Shown here in pieces: positions 44,531 through 56,848 of a stretch of 64,000 nt of DNA. The stretch is from NCBI GenBank assembly GCA_916700875.1, contig CAKAKS010000067.1, positions 1,975,409-2,039,408 of the forward strand, written 5' to 3'. Source of the stretch: Sebastes aleutianus. Its lineage: Eukaryota; Chordata; Actinopteri; Perciformes; Sebastidae. The translations under genes and the position numbers were made by a program. Within the stretch, counting starts at the first letter, position 1, and each line of letters starts with the position of its first letter. Below the pieces are notes generated by a model. That model was not told the DNA's origin. It did no database searches and saw only the letters and a program-made list of their open reading frames with translations.

Positions 44531-45189
44531 CTGTTAAACTGTAGTTGGGTATGTCTGCGGATACACAATTTACGACGGCATCACCCAAATGTGTCAATTA
44601 GGGGAACAAAACAAAAACAGACTGGACGCCGAGTCCTTCTCTCGACAGTGTTCAGGCAGCCTTCCACTGAAGATTCAAATGCTGTGTATGCGACCACACT
44701 CGATCGTAGAGAGATAGTGAATTTTGTGTACTGTTACAGGTCAAACTGGTAGCTGAACATTCTTTAGTAGATGCTCAGTGAAAAGGTACAGGCTACGTCT
44801 GCAAAAACAACCGCATCCTGTGTGAAGGGTTCCTAATGACCAACTTAGATGTGAATTTCCCTGAGTGCTTTAGTGATAGTTATCATACTGCTGTGGTGAA
44901 AGGAGAAAGAAAAACATGTCTTTGGACAAAGTCGTGGGAGATGCAAAAAGTTTGACGTCTGACAAAAACAGCAGAGCCAAATGAGATTTTTACTTGAATT
45001 TAAGGGTGCCTTTTAATATCTGGCAACAACAAAACAGATGAGAATTATTTTGTTGATCAATAGGCATGCCATTGTCCCTATTAAATATACTTAAACCCTG
45101 ACACAAAGAAGAACTTGTGGCAAGACGGACAAAACGTTCAAAGCACAACATACCCAGCAAGATGCTTAATAAAAGTCAAGCAAACACCA

Positions 45190-45480
45190 ACTTTCTACAC
45201 CATTAGGGCTCCTCCCCAACATTCCTGAAGTACAGCTTTGTTTACCACTCTGGGGCTCGTCCTGCACAGGGCTGCAAATTACAGAGAGCTGACAGATTGG
45301 GAGGCATCCAGGCATCTCCCATGCCTGTGTGCCACATAATGGCATTAGGGAGGCACTGGCATTTCTGGTCCTGATCTTGGGGCATGATAACTTTGGAAAC
45401 AGGCTTGCTTGAAACATCTACCTTGAATGAAATATTAAGGACGCCTCCCAGAAAAATCACAGGTGTAATTGATAAAAATT
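45190..45480. promoter_or_regulatory. Possible conserved non-coding element in the itgb1 leader intron
   Basis: A block of balanced composition without repeat features, ending in a cluster of homeodomain-like TAATT sites (GTGTAATTGATAAAAATTAA). It stands out from the repeat-derived surroundings. Conservation cannot be tested here; the open frames across it are not convincing. Confidence 0.25.
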
Positions 45481-47239
45481 AATTATGGTCCTGTTCTATT
45501 TAGTGTCACATTGTGCCTTCAAATGAAACTCGTGAGCTTGTGTTTACAACATGGGAAATCGTGTACACGTTTGCTTGGTGTTCAAGTGGTTAAGTCGTGA
45601 GAAGTGGGTAACATTATGCAGGAAATGCAAAGGCATAATGACAGAGGAAAAAGATAAGGCCATTGGGGATGTCAACATTTTCCTCAGACATATTATACCA
45701 TTACAAAGAATTACAATATACGACTAAAATTGCAATATATTCACTTATTAGGGTTTAAAAATTAACTTCCATGGCATCCGCCATTTCTAACAACGTCAAT
45801 AAGCACGTCACAACTCGTGAACTCTGAGCTTTCAGAAATTTTCCACGTATGAGGTCATGAATACCACAAGAGAGGGGCGTTCAAATGGACTCTTTTCGTG
45901 AACACGGAAGGCACCAACAGCCATTCAAGTGAGCCAGCATGCACAATACCAGGGCCCTGGCCTACCTAAATGGAACGGGGCCATAACTAATGTTATTAAT
46001 TAGGCTACACCTGCGTTTACCCTGCAATGACATGTCAAAATGGCCTATTGCCAAAGCTCTCATTAAATAAATGTTGATAACTCAACTGATTAATAAGACC
46101 AACGGCTTTCATGAAACGTCTCGCTAACTTTTCAGCTTCGGAGCACTGAAGCGAGGGGACAAATTTCAATAAACATATATTCTATTCCAGCTGAAATATT
46201 TTATGACCGTTGGAGGAGGAGACTTTACTGGTTCACTAGAAATGGCGGGACATAAAAGTCAACGCTGCTTCCACAAGGCTAACGTCACAGCTGATAAGAG
46301 CTGATAGCAACTTTGTGCAGACAGACTGATGACGCCTAACCCAAACAGACTGTGGTAAAACGGCTACTCATAACTGTAAAACATGATAGAATAAAGGCCA
46401 GCTGGTCTGCGGTGAATTCAGCATAGAGAAAGAAGAAGAAGTAGAGGTGTCTGTGTTCACCACATAGCGTAGCATCTCTACTCAATAGTCCCTTTCATGC
46501 ATTGGACGGGGAATTCCTGAATTAACTCTTCCAGCAAAAGTCTGTCTGGTTTTCAGAAAAACACAGCACCATCGACCACCTGTATCTCATTAATGTTCTG
46601 TTCTTTAATCCAAACTATGAGGCACACAGCTAAAGCTACTGTACTTTATCTGTCCCGCACATCAGTTGAGAAAATCAGTTGACTACACATGTGAGGCCGT
46701 GTTACTTCCTTGCTCACAGAGGGCAGACACTTTTACTTACTCTACTCGCTCTGCTTTTTCAACCCCTATCTCCGTCTATCTATCGCCAAGCAGAAACTAT
46801 AGTCTATGAGTAGTCGTGATGACAGACCTGAGAGCCTAATATTTAGATTAACAGGAGCGCACCGTGGCGAATCATGACTTTGTATGGTCAGGCTGAAGAA
46901 GACAGAGACGGCACATGCTTTGTGTTTGTGATGCTGAATGTTAGCGTCACAATTTTTCATTTACAATTTTACCTCTGTTAATAATAGCAAGCGCTGCTCA
47001 GCTCTTTCCAATATGAGAACAGTAACTGAGACAGTGGTTCTGACTGGAAATCCTCAAATATGGACGTGTGGGACTATAATAACATAAAGCAGACATATAA
47101 AGTCTTGCTGATCAAGAGCTTACATACTCCTCTAACTTTCTATAGGCTAGATCTTTATGTCGAATCGTTCAGTGCAGCTGCAAAACAAATCAAACTCAAC
47201 AACCAACCAATCACAGACATTCATCTGAAACAATTAGTT

Positions 47240-47690
47240 GCTTAATTGATGTTCATTTAGTAAATTATTGTCCAATTTAGAGGCAAATAGACCATAAAGC
47301 AGGGTATGCTTAAGGGCGTGGCTTTGTCTGGTCTGGGAGTTGTCTGTGTTTTTGTCTATCAACTTTACCTCTTTCACAGTGCGTTTTCAGTATATGAAAG
47401 TTAATTGTAACATTTTGGCCACCTGAAAACGTCTTATTCAGCGTTCGGTTGTACTTAGCTCCACCCTCTCGTGTCACTTCTGGTTACAAAAATTCAAGAT
47501 GGCGGTGGCCAAAAGCCATGATGGCAACGGCAAAAAAACAAGATGGCGACAACCAAAAACCAAGATAGCGACAACCAAAAACCAAGATTCTGATGAACAA
47601 AAAGCCAAAATCGAGGCTTCAAAGACGTCAAGATGACTACGTCCACTTTATACAGTATATAGGGTCTATGGAGTAAACATGTCAAAATCA
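47240..47690 (+). repeat. Another copy of the 446-bp repeat family
   Basis: Shares GATGTTCATTTAGTAAATTA, AGACCATAAAGCAGGG and TCCACCCTCTCGTGTCACTT with 26785-27650. The right part has a local run of AAGATGGC/AAAACCAAGAT variants. Located in the itgb1 leader intron. Confidence 0.6.
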
Positions 47691-49676
47691 AAAAGTAGGG
47701 AGTGACTCAATCCAAGTGTCTACTCTTTTTCCAAACCTTTTTTATGCTTTTCTGTTGAGTAGAGTTAACATGTAAACACTACCTCCTTGCTAAAAAAAAC
47801 AAAAAACTGCAATAGCCCAGATTCAACACAAGCAGCAGGGGTGTATCACAGGCCCAGACAAATGTTTTATCAAGAATTTCTTCCAACAGCTGCTGAGAAG
47901 AGCTGACTGAAACTCAATCCTTCGCAACGCGTCCTTGTTATGGTTCACTGCCTGCCATCAGCCTCAGACGGGTCAGAGGCATTTTGATTCAATCTGCAGT
48001 CTGAAAGTACGCCTAAGGGACCATCTCTCTCTGATGTAAATTCACAGAAAGCATTCCTCTGCTCACACATGTAGTTGTGTTACAAATAATCGCCTCCCTG
48101 TGTGACATCTCCGCCTACTTTGACGTTGGCATTCCTGTTCCTGTGTTGAAGGAGAGGCAGCACTGAGACATCATTTCTGATGGACAGTTTAAGAATGGAT
48201 GTTGTTTGAGAGAGTAAAATGTAAAAACAAATATGCAAACTTTGATTATCCAAATGATTGACAAACTGCTATTTCAGTTTCGATTTCAATGATAGTAAAT
48301 TCAGGGCTCAACAAATGGGCCTGCCCATAACACTTAGTTGCCAGTTTATTAGGTACACATAGATAAAAATTGTTGCAGACTAAAACAATAGCCCTGCAAT
48401 AAATCCTACCATCATGATAATAAATGTGGCAATAATGCCATAATGTTCAAATTTTTTATGTATAAATTAGCACCATGGTGATTAATCAGAGCAGCATGTT
48501 GCAATGCCAGAAAAAAAAGTTGGTAAAATGATGTGTGAGAAACACTCAAGTCAGACACCAGGCTGAAGCTTCTAACCTATTTCCTGAAGGAAAACCTAGA
48601 ATTGTGCTTCCCTGAAAGGTTTTTCTAATAATTTGTCTGACCCACAGCATGCATATTATTCGTTCACTTAAAACAGAGCTGGGATTTTCCCAAGTCAATG
48701 TCAGCTTCAGTCACACCTACAAAAAAGGAGTTTACAATGAGGGCTTTGAATCAGACTGTGAAGACATGTGTCACCACGACTTCTTTGTTTAGCCCTTCCT
48801 CTGTTCTGTTCACTACACTGTTCAAAGTCTGGGGCAGGAGACTTCCTCTTGATAGGGTCACTCACTGATATTCTGAAACACTGCACTAACAGCTCTATTA
48901 AATGTTTCTCAGTTAAAGTTAATACAGACACAGAATTGGGTAAAAGTCTCATTAAGTGGTGGCCTGGTGGCTGACATGTAGCTTATGCGGGTGTTCAAGG
49001 GAAAGAGTTGTATTATCGGATTAAAATGTGTTCATAAACTCTGCAGATTATCTGCCTTCCTGACCTCTCTGTGACTTGCTGCAGCTCATATGGCTTTGAA
49101 CAGACAAGCCTGGTGTTGTCTGAAGGTGGAGCAAGCCACATCTGTGAATGTTTAGTAATCCTTAACCACGTCCACGTTTAGAGTGTGGAAGACCACGCTT
49201 CAACAAATAGGTCTAATAATGTTCCTCCATATGGTTGAGTTTATGGTATAGGTACTGTTGTCCCAAACATTTTGACTTTGGTATGAATACCAAGTCAGGT
49301 TTCTTTACAGAACTTTATGACGACAAACATGAAACATGCATAAAAACATGAATTAGAAATTACCTGAAACACTTCAAACTGATGCTGACCTTAAACCAGA
49401 CGACTTTTCAAATGATTTCACTGTCGCAGACATATCTCCAATGTCGGAATGAAATCACGAGAGTTTTGCTAGATTGATCTTGATTGTTTATTGTAAGGTG
49501 GTCATAAAACTCAGTCCAAGCTGCCTTAGTCAGTCTTTTTCACATCTTGACGTTCTGATAAAATCAAACAAGTTTAATATTATCGTAAGCTCAATGACAA
49601 CGAATATGGTCAACAACCAATAGGTGCGCTTTCTCCAGCACCAAACAGGAAGCAGCAAGCGGGGTAAAAAGTAAAC

Positions 49677-49774
49677 ATGGAGAAACTGGTGGAGTTGTGG
49701 AGTGAACAAGAGTGCCTCTTTGACATGTCCTCCCATTTGTACCACGATAGAGTGGAGAAGGAAAAAAAGATGCA
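49677..49774 (+). pseudogene. MADF-like first exon remnant, transposon-derived (partial)
   Basis: An ATG-initiated frame encodes MEKLVELWSEQECLFDMSSH, then LYHDRVEKEKKM. It is followed by a consensus donor (GTGAGT) in phase 2. The pattern of EKL-x-E-L, Cys-Leu-x-Asp and Y-x-D-R-V-x-x-E is that of the N-terminal helix region of MADF/Myb-like domains, which accompany Harbinger transposases and also occur in host genes. No following exon was found, so I treat it as a fragment on the strand opposite to itgb1. Confidence 0.4.
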
Positions 49775-49888
49775 GTGAGTATGCTATATGCTATTAGCTA
49801 GCTAGCCTCCCACTGTCCCAAACGAGGCTACTTGCAAGCCAACGTTAGCTACTGGAATGTTTGCCAATAGCCTACAATCTAACCGTAT

Positions 49889-50016
49889 GTTTCAGCTGAA
49901 GATTGCTGGCTTCAATCATATAAATCTTGCTTCAGTACTTGCTCCTCTCTTTCTCTCATATATACACGTGTGTGTGTCGATTTATATGATTGAAGCCAGC
50001 CATCTTCAGCTGAAAC
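49889..50016. repeat. Near-perfect 38-bp inverted repeat (hairpin)
   Basis: The arms 49889-49926 and 49979-50016 differ at one position only. The 52-base loop contains a TATACACGTGTGTGTG stretch. Location is the itgb1 leader intron, about 115 bases beyond the MADF-like exon. Confidence 0.93.
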
Positions 50017-50079
50017 AGTTCCCCCAGGAAGAGCGCTGGTCGTTGAGGCCAATTTTCGTAGTGTCCGTCACGTGATGCC

Positions 50080-50480
50080 ATTGGGCCCCAAAATACTTTT
50101 TCCCATAGATTTACATTGGGAAAGAGACGTCTGTAACTCGGCAGATCATTTTTTGGGGGGTGAATGAACTTCCCAGTATTAACACTTGAATAGCCCTTAT
50201 TTAAATCATGAGGTCCTAAAAGTTGTAAAATGCACTAATAGCCGAATCCAGAGTCATTTCCCTTCCTCCGTTCATGTGAATGAGACCCAGACCGAGGCTG
50301 GAGCGAGGGCTGGAAGGCGGAGTTAGCAAGTCGTGATAACCGCGTGACGGCTGTGACCGAACCACGTGACCGAGCGGATGCTACTGCGCTTACTCCATGG
50401 GCCCAATGGATGCAGAAGATTGCCAGAAGATCCGGGTACTTTTCCACTTTGAAGTCGAGCCATTTTGGCATCTAGTTGGA
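50080..50480. repeat. Interspersed repeat sharing a segment with 27110-27260 (inverted)
   Basis: TTGGGAAAGAGACGTCTGTAA, GAACTTCCCAGTATTAACAC and AATAGCCCTTATTTAAATC match the reverse of 27110-27200. The remainder (50230-50480) is CG-richer and has no other copy in the window. Confidence 0.5.
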
Positions 50481-51452
50481 ATCTAGTTGTAGCCTTGTAA
50501 ATAATGACCCTGCAAGATCTCCAGTCTTTACAAAATATTATAATCTGTGACTTAAAATTCTGTGACTTACAATACATTGTCTTTAGATGTGAGAGGGTGT
50601 CAGACTTCAGTCTTTTAAAAGTCTTTTCAAAATCTGCTAGTGAATGTTAGGCAGGGATCTTTAAATGTGACATGTCTGCACCTCCCCCCACATCCAACTC
50701 TGACAAATTTCTACAGAAAGTGTTTCCTGCTGAATATGTTTTGCTGGTGATGCACAGCTTCCCCTACTGAACACTGGTAGAAAAAAGATGGCAAAAGGGA
50801 GGTGTCAAAACAAATGTGATTATTTCACGTTGTCTGGTGAGGTTAAAATTCATCAGTAAACAAGCAAGTTTCACAATGCACTCCATTCTTGAGTGCAAAT
50901 TGTATGCAAGATGGTGTCGGTACAAATAACAAGAAATTAACTTAATGAATGAGTGCCAATTCTAAAATAAAAAAAATAAATAAAAAAAAACATCTAATGC
51001 CCATGGTTCTTCTTTGTGTATGCATCAGACAAATTGAACTGGAAGTTATTGCACAACTCCACAACTCTAGCTGGTTTCTCTCTGGTTCCTCCTTTGACGC
51101 GATTAGAGGTTAACCACACAGTGCATCATTAACCAAGATGGTTGGCTCACTCTTTTCTCATGAAGACAGAAGTGCACATTGATCCAACTCCCACATACTG
51201 TAAATGTGAACTTGTGTGTTGTTGCTTGAATACTGAAATGTGTCACAGATTTAGGGCAGATTATGTGTGTGATCACCTCACGCTACTGTTTCAATTACAC
51301 AATCTCTGAGAAGTGATTCTAGAAATTGGATTTTGTGAGATTAGACAGCTCTTCATTTAGCTTTGTTTATACGCACCTCCTTTAACTGTCTTTTCTCCTT
51401 CTCCATCTTTGCACTTTGTTACTGTCCAAACTATGTAATGCATATCTCAAGC

Positions 51453-52104
51453 AGGGTTATTATAGTAAAATAAAACTGAAAGTAACTGAGTCTATATAAC
51501 TGAGTGTATATGGAGGTAGAAGGACGTTACTGCTTTTATTGTTGTAGTCTGAGTAACGTGACGTCATATCTGTTCCTTATCCGTCACCAAAACAAACCGC
51601 AGCGAGCCAAAATGAGAAAGCAGCGGATCTGCGTGGATACGACCTGCACCCTCACATGTTAAATCCAGCGTGGTAAACACTACACATCCAGTAAAGTATG
51701 GAAACACTTTGGGTTTAACACATTGCAGGAAAAGCAGTGCTAGACATAACGGCTAAAGCTGAATGCTAACTCCGTCATGGACAGGAAACGTTATCGTATC
51801 GCGGTAACGTGCGGTCAAACCAGCCGTCGCTCTCATCTCCATGGTCAAATTGTCAAGACATTTATGTTAAATGCATTGAAACGGCCCCGATGGAGCTGAC
51901 CATGGATGGATAAAGAGAACGGCGCTGACAGGAGAGCTAGAGACGTATTAGTGTATTATTCAACTTTTTCCCATGGTCTAGTGTTTAAAAAGTTAACAAA
52001 AATCGCAATAAACTGTAATATCGACTCGTAATACATATTGAATCGGCCCCCCAAGTATCGTGATAGTATTGAATCGAGAGATAGGTGTATCGTCCAAACC
52101 CTAA
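51453..52104 (+). mobile_element. hAT-like element with BED-finger fragment
   Basis: Starts CAGGGTTATTATAGTAAAA, a hAT-like end, and finishes in TATCG-rich sequence ending CCAAACCCTAA. Bases 51683-51735 encode SSKVWKHFGFNTLQEKQC before a stop, the first part of a BED-type zinc finger as in ZBED/hAT transposases. A related inverted segment lies at 54650-54800. No target duplication could be read. Confidence 0.5.
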
Positions 52105-52869
52105 CAGCTATAGGAACACAATTTTGTGTGTCACAAAATGCATCCTGTTATAATCAAACAATGAATGCTGCAGTAAAGTGCCAATAACTTCCATGACACA
52201 CATGTAATGTGAAATATGGCGTTCAACACAAGTCAGCATTGTTCACGCTGGGTGGGTCATCTGGTGGTCCACAAACTGAGTTGGTTTCCCATCCCCCCAC
52301 CCCAGCTCTGTTTGCCACCCGGTCGACCAGACGGCCCCCACCTGCTGCAGAAAGTCACAGTCCACTTTCAGTCCATTAGGTCCCCAAACATCTCAGCATG
52401 ACTCTGCATCCATTTCCTTAATTAAAACCACACCCAGGCCTCCCTAACAGACTGTTGAAGGATCAGGAAGAACTCCTCGCTTCTGACTGCAAACACAGCA
52501 TGTTTGAAGGAAACCAACCTACATGCAGGAATACCTCCTTTATCGAGCTAACATCTGCCATGACGCTTGATACTGAACTTTAAAAGTGCTGTCAAAGTAG
52601 ATGAGTGTTACCATGTGAAGTCTGTTTCTTGAGACAAGGCATCAGAAAAGGACATTATGACCATCTGACATCCAGCTGACTATAAAAATATGGTTGAAAG
52701 GATTATTGAAAATGTTTATTGTCTTTTTCCTACAATAATGCATGTGTTTGACTGGTGTCTTCGTAACTATTATCACTGTCAGTAAAATACAATGGATGTG
52801 AAGAATTACCATTATATTTTTTACTTGAACCTAATGGAAGAGTTTAACAGAGGCAACGGGATGCAAAAT

Positions 52870-53220
52870 ACTGCAAAGCTGCAACAATTAATCGCTTAGT
52901 TGTCAACTATTAAATGAATCGCCAACTATTTCGATAATCGATTAATCGGTCTGAGTAATTTTTAAGACAAGAAAAGGTATAAATTCTCTGATTCCATCTT
53001 CTTAAATGTGAATATTTTCTGGTTTCTTTACTCCTCTAAGACAGTAAACTGAATATCTTTGAGTTGTGGACAAAGCAAGACATCTGAGGACATCATCTTG
53101 GGCTTTGGGAAACACTGATCAACATTTTTCCACCATTGAAAAACAATCAAGAAAACAATTAACAGATTAATCTGTTGGTTAACATGATTCTTCAAGGTGA
53201 TTAATCGTGGATTAATCATT
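52870..53220. repeat. Common fish repeat with AATCGATTAATC motifs
   Basis: GCAACAATTAATCG at the left and GATTAATCGTGGATTAATCA at the right enclose about 350 bases. It resembles a non-autonomous DNA element widespread in fish introns. Precise edges are not resolved. Confidence 0.45.
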
Positions 53221-53431
53221 AACATTAACAGACTCCTACATTACCAACGTCCCAAAAAATAAAAATGAAGTGAAAGTATCAAAACTACTAGCATAAACTT
53301 TCTGTGGCAAAAAAAAGTAGGATGATAAATAAGAGCAAAACAAGATGTGATAATTCGGTCATGCATTAACATCTAAAAGCCATAGAAATCCAACAAATGT
53401 AATGCTCATAAAAGGTTATGCAACCAGTAGA

Positions 53432-54114
53432 CAGGTTCTGAAATTAGCACCCGCCACCCACCAAATGCAGGTAAATTGTTGGCAGTGGCGGATAAATTCG
53501 TCAGGCCACCGCCACTTTAGCAGGCAGTGAAAACGCTTGGGATGGGAATAGAGAACTGTAGTTGTCCGATTCCCTAGAATGGCATGCCTCCGTGTCTATC
53601 AATTCCTCTGTATTGACTCTTTCCAACAGTTACGCTGCACAATGACGCATAAGCATGCCCTATCATGTTTCAGTTTGTTTGGGACCAGAGACACGGTGGA
53701 GAGAAAAAAGTGCTCAAAAGCGTGGTGCTATAAACCTGAGGGAATACACCATTTCCCTGATAAAGCGACACTGTGAACAACAAATCTGTGTTGAAATCAA
53801 CAGGAGGAGAGTTAGTAACGTTAGCTGTTAGCAGCCGGTGGGCAGCACAGTCCTGCTTGGTTAAATAATGGTACAGTACTGTGTACAGTACCCTCCCACC
53901 CCCGAAAAATAGGGCTCCCCCGGAAGCTATGGTGTAATTCCAACACTGTAATTTACCATGTATATGTTTTTCATGTAAAATATATCGAACATTAAATGAC
54001 ATCAGATCTAAAATGTTATTCTTTCATTTAGCGCAGAGATTTAAAAGTGGCAGACAAAAAAAATACTTACCTGCCACAGTGGCAGGCAGTGAAAAAAGTT
54101 AATTTCAGACCCTG
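53432..54114. mobile_element. hAT-like non-autonomous element with 8-bp target duplication
   Basis: Ends CAGGTTCTGAAATTAGC and TTAATTTCAGACCCTG are inverted repeats. CCAGTAGA (53424-53431) and CCTGTAGA (54115-54122) flank it, an 8-bp duplication with one mismatch, as hAT elements make. Both sub-terminal regions contain GGCAGTG-type repeats. Confidence 0.75.
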
Positions 54115-56795
54115 CCTGTAGATATAACAGACTGATTTTGGAAAGAGTTAAAGTCAGTCTACAAGTTGTAGACCTGTTTGGGGTTTGTCTGTCATGTGGA
54201 GGAGATCCCGATCTCTCCTCAGAGAGATGAGATAATACATTCCATCTTAACTGCCTCCATACTATGTCGTGGAAAAAAACGACGTCACTGAAATATGGGG
54301 TGCTTTTTCCACTTCTTTCCAAACTGAACCCTGAGTTCACTCTTGTCAGTTTGATGTAGAGTGAGTATGATGACATTTTTGGCCCGAACAAACTTGTTGA
54401 AACCCTTATGGTCAAGTTTTAAAATGCTGTTTCCTCCCAAGCTTTCTTTACTGAGGCTGGATTCCTTTTCCAACACCTTATAAATGAACATATTTACGAA
54501 GGCCTTCTGAATTAGACATCTTGTTCCCCTTCTATGTTTTTAGACAGTTATTTTTAAGATCTTCTCTTACCGATGATGATAAAAACATAACATTTTGAGG
54601 ATTTATCTGTGACATTTATTTAGATTTTATTTTGTTTAAAATGTGAGGGAGTAGGTCGTATCCATCCAGACCCTCCGCCGTTTTCTGCTTTGTCGTTTCG
54701 GTCGGCTGCGGTTTGTTTTGGTTGACGCGTATGACGTCAAGTTACTCAGACTACAACAATAAAAGCGGTAACTTCCTTCTACGTCCGCATAGACTCAAAT
54801 GAAGCAAACATATTGATTCTGGCATTAAAAAAAACAATTTCAAAATTGTACAACCCTCCCCCTCCCCCTCCCCCCCCAAAAATGCGATACATAGGTGAAT
54901 TTATTTTTTTCCCACTCCTACTCTGCTATGAGGACTTCCAACATTTTACCACAGAAGGATAGAGCTGTGAAGGGATAATGTTTGAACCATGATGGTATAT
55001 CTACAAACATACCCTTCCCACATGATTCGTCTGGCTGTCACTGGAAGGCCAGATCATCCATGACTCACATCTGACAAGTCGGGGTAAAGGCCTGGAGTTG
55101 AGTAATGCTGAATGACCCCTCAACTGCCCCGGGCACTCCTAGCTCCTCGCCGAACACGGCACATTGTTTAAACATCACAACAACGTAACTAAGGGAAGTG
55201 ACTCAGGGATCTGCAGGGAGCCGGCTCTAGTCTACAGTCTCGTCTCCGCTCATGTCTACAATTACCAGGCCTGGTGTGTATTATCTGCATCCATGTGATC
55301 TATAGACGCTGCACAAGATCAAAGACATACATGTTTTATCACCTCGATACAATGCTGTTGCGTTGTCATTATAAAGCTGTCTACAAGCAGAGACAGGCTA
55401 GTAATTAACCCAGAGTTGTATTCCCTTGTAACTAAATTAGGCCTTGGTGAACACAGATTACTAGTTCAACAAATCTAGCCTCTCCCTGAGATTAACAAGG
55501 TAGAAAAAAAAAAACACCCCCTCAGGCTGCAATTTCTTGTAAGTGAATGAGTCAAGCAAGACCAGGCTTGTCCAGCTTACATACTGCACAGTCAACAGTC
55601 CTGAATCAGAGCTGTGGGCAAGGCTGAACAAGAGGCTCTGGTTAACCAATATGGCCTTCTTTAAGACGTCTTGGTCTTACTGTATCCTCAACCACAGTTT
55701 ATACAGTCCATAATGCAGTTTGACCAGACTGGGGATATTCTTTACACGGTCATTTAAATGTTAAATGCGACTTTGGCTTACAAAGGGATGCTTAGTTTTC
55801 TTCTTCGTGTGTGTTTTGCCGAAAAAGCTATGCAACTTCTCAAGTAACTCCAACTTAAAGTAAATTCTGCTTTCTTACATGAACAAACACAAATATTACA
55901 GACATCTGTAAAGGTTTTTTTTTTTTTGGGTTTTTACAAATTGAGAAAAGCCTTGTCAGACAAATGGACCAAAGTGTTTTAACATCTTTTCCTAAAGAAA
56001 ACCAGGTGGTTCTGAAATACAATCTTCACTTTTCAGGAGAAAATCCTGATGATTTTGATGGCATTAGTCATTATTTCAGACAATCACAAGACAAGTACTT
56101 TTCTCATAAATAGTTTTCCATATTTCTATGAGAGAAATACCCACACAAACAACAAAAATGTCCATACACAACTTTTTTTTCCAGTCAGGAGTAGATGTAA
56201 AGGATAAACAACAAAACTGTCTGTAACTGTCTGTAAATCTATCCTTAATGGACATAAACACAATACATCCCAATGTAGCAGGATGATTAACTGAGAGCCA
56301 CAGAAAGATGCAATTTTGTACAAATAGTACATACATCTGGAAGTTTAAACATCAACTACGATATGTAAAAGTCTATGTGATGGTTTTGACTTATGGATGA
56401 AGTAATAATGGTGTTAATAGTTATCCAGGACTGATAAATGCCATTCTATTAGCTGAACCACCCATACTGCCCTCTTTGGTCATACAAAACAGGCTCAACG
56501 GCCTACTTTCTGTACAAAAACCCAAATCAAGATAAATTGAGGGACACACTTGAGGTGTAGGTTGAAATATGCCAACATGTCATATTGTTGAAAAACCGCA
56601 CTGTATAAAGACATTCATCAAAGCTGCTCCTGCTAACTAGCTAGCTAACCTAGTTCTGGTTAATCCCACACCCAAAGTTGTCCCCTGAAGACACTCAGGC
56701 ATTCAGAGCTTCTCCTCTTTTGTCGTTTCTTGTGTTTTCAGTCGCTGTAAACATCGCACACGGTGACAAATGTAGGTTAAAATAACAACACTTAC

Positions 56796-56848
56796 CTTAT
56801 ATTGATGTTATACAGGCGTTTCCGTTGATTTAGAGTAGCATTAGTAAC
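56796..56848 (-). other. itgb1: Candidate itgb1 non-coding leader exon
   Basis: The minus strand shows an excellent donor (AAG then GTAAGT) at 56796. Reading upstream there is an acceptor-like TCTCTTTTAG at 56849, so this could be a 53-nt internal leader exon or the 3' end of a longer first exon. It contains an ATG followed two codons later by TAA, a minimal upstream ORF if transcribed. It would splice over a 14.8 kb intron to the acceptor just before the ATG at 41965. Confidence 0.5.

Larger units (their letters stand above)
41966..56795 (-). other. itgb1: itgb1 5' UTR intron (14.8 kb), mostly repeats
   Basis: No itgb1 coding exon is seen here. Recognised contents are a mosaic repeat (43775-44530), a possible conserved non-coding block (45190-45480), an interspersed repeat (47240-47690), a MADF-like exon remnant (49677-49774), a hairpin (49889-50016), a further repeat (50080-50480), hAT-related sequences (51453-52104, 53432-54114) and a copy of a common fish repeat (52870-53220). 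The stretches 42000-43600, 44540-45180, 45490-47230, 47700-49500, 52110-52860 and 54810-56790 show nothing I can assign beyond simple AT- or C-rich runs. Confidence 0.7.

Noticed and set aside
45166..45460. Minus-strand open frames in the itgb1 leader intron as a hidden exon
   Set aside because: No in-phase splice sites compatible with itgb1 and no domain pattern; better treated as possible non-coding conserved sequence.
49889..50016. Calling the 38-bp hairpin a microRNA gene
   Set aside because: The loop is long and there is no evidence of processing; only an inverted repeat can be supported.
50235..50577. Arg/Ser-rich minus-strand open frames
   Set aside because: They lie in a dispersed repeat whose other part is shared with 27110-27260.
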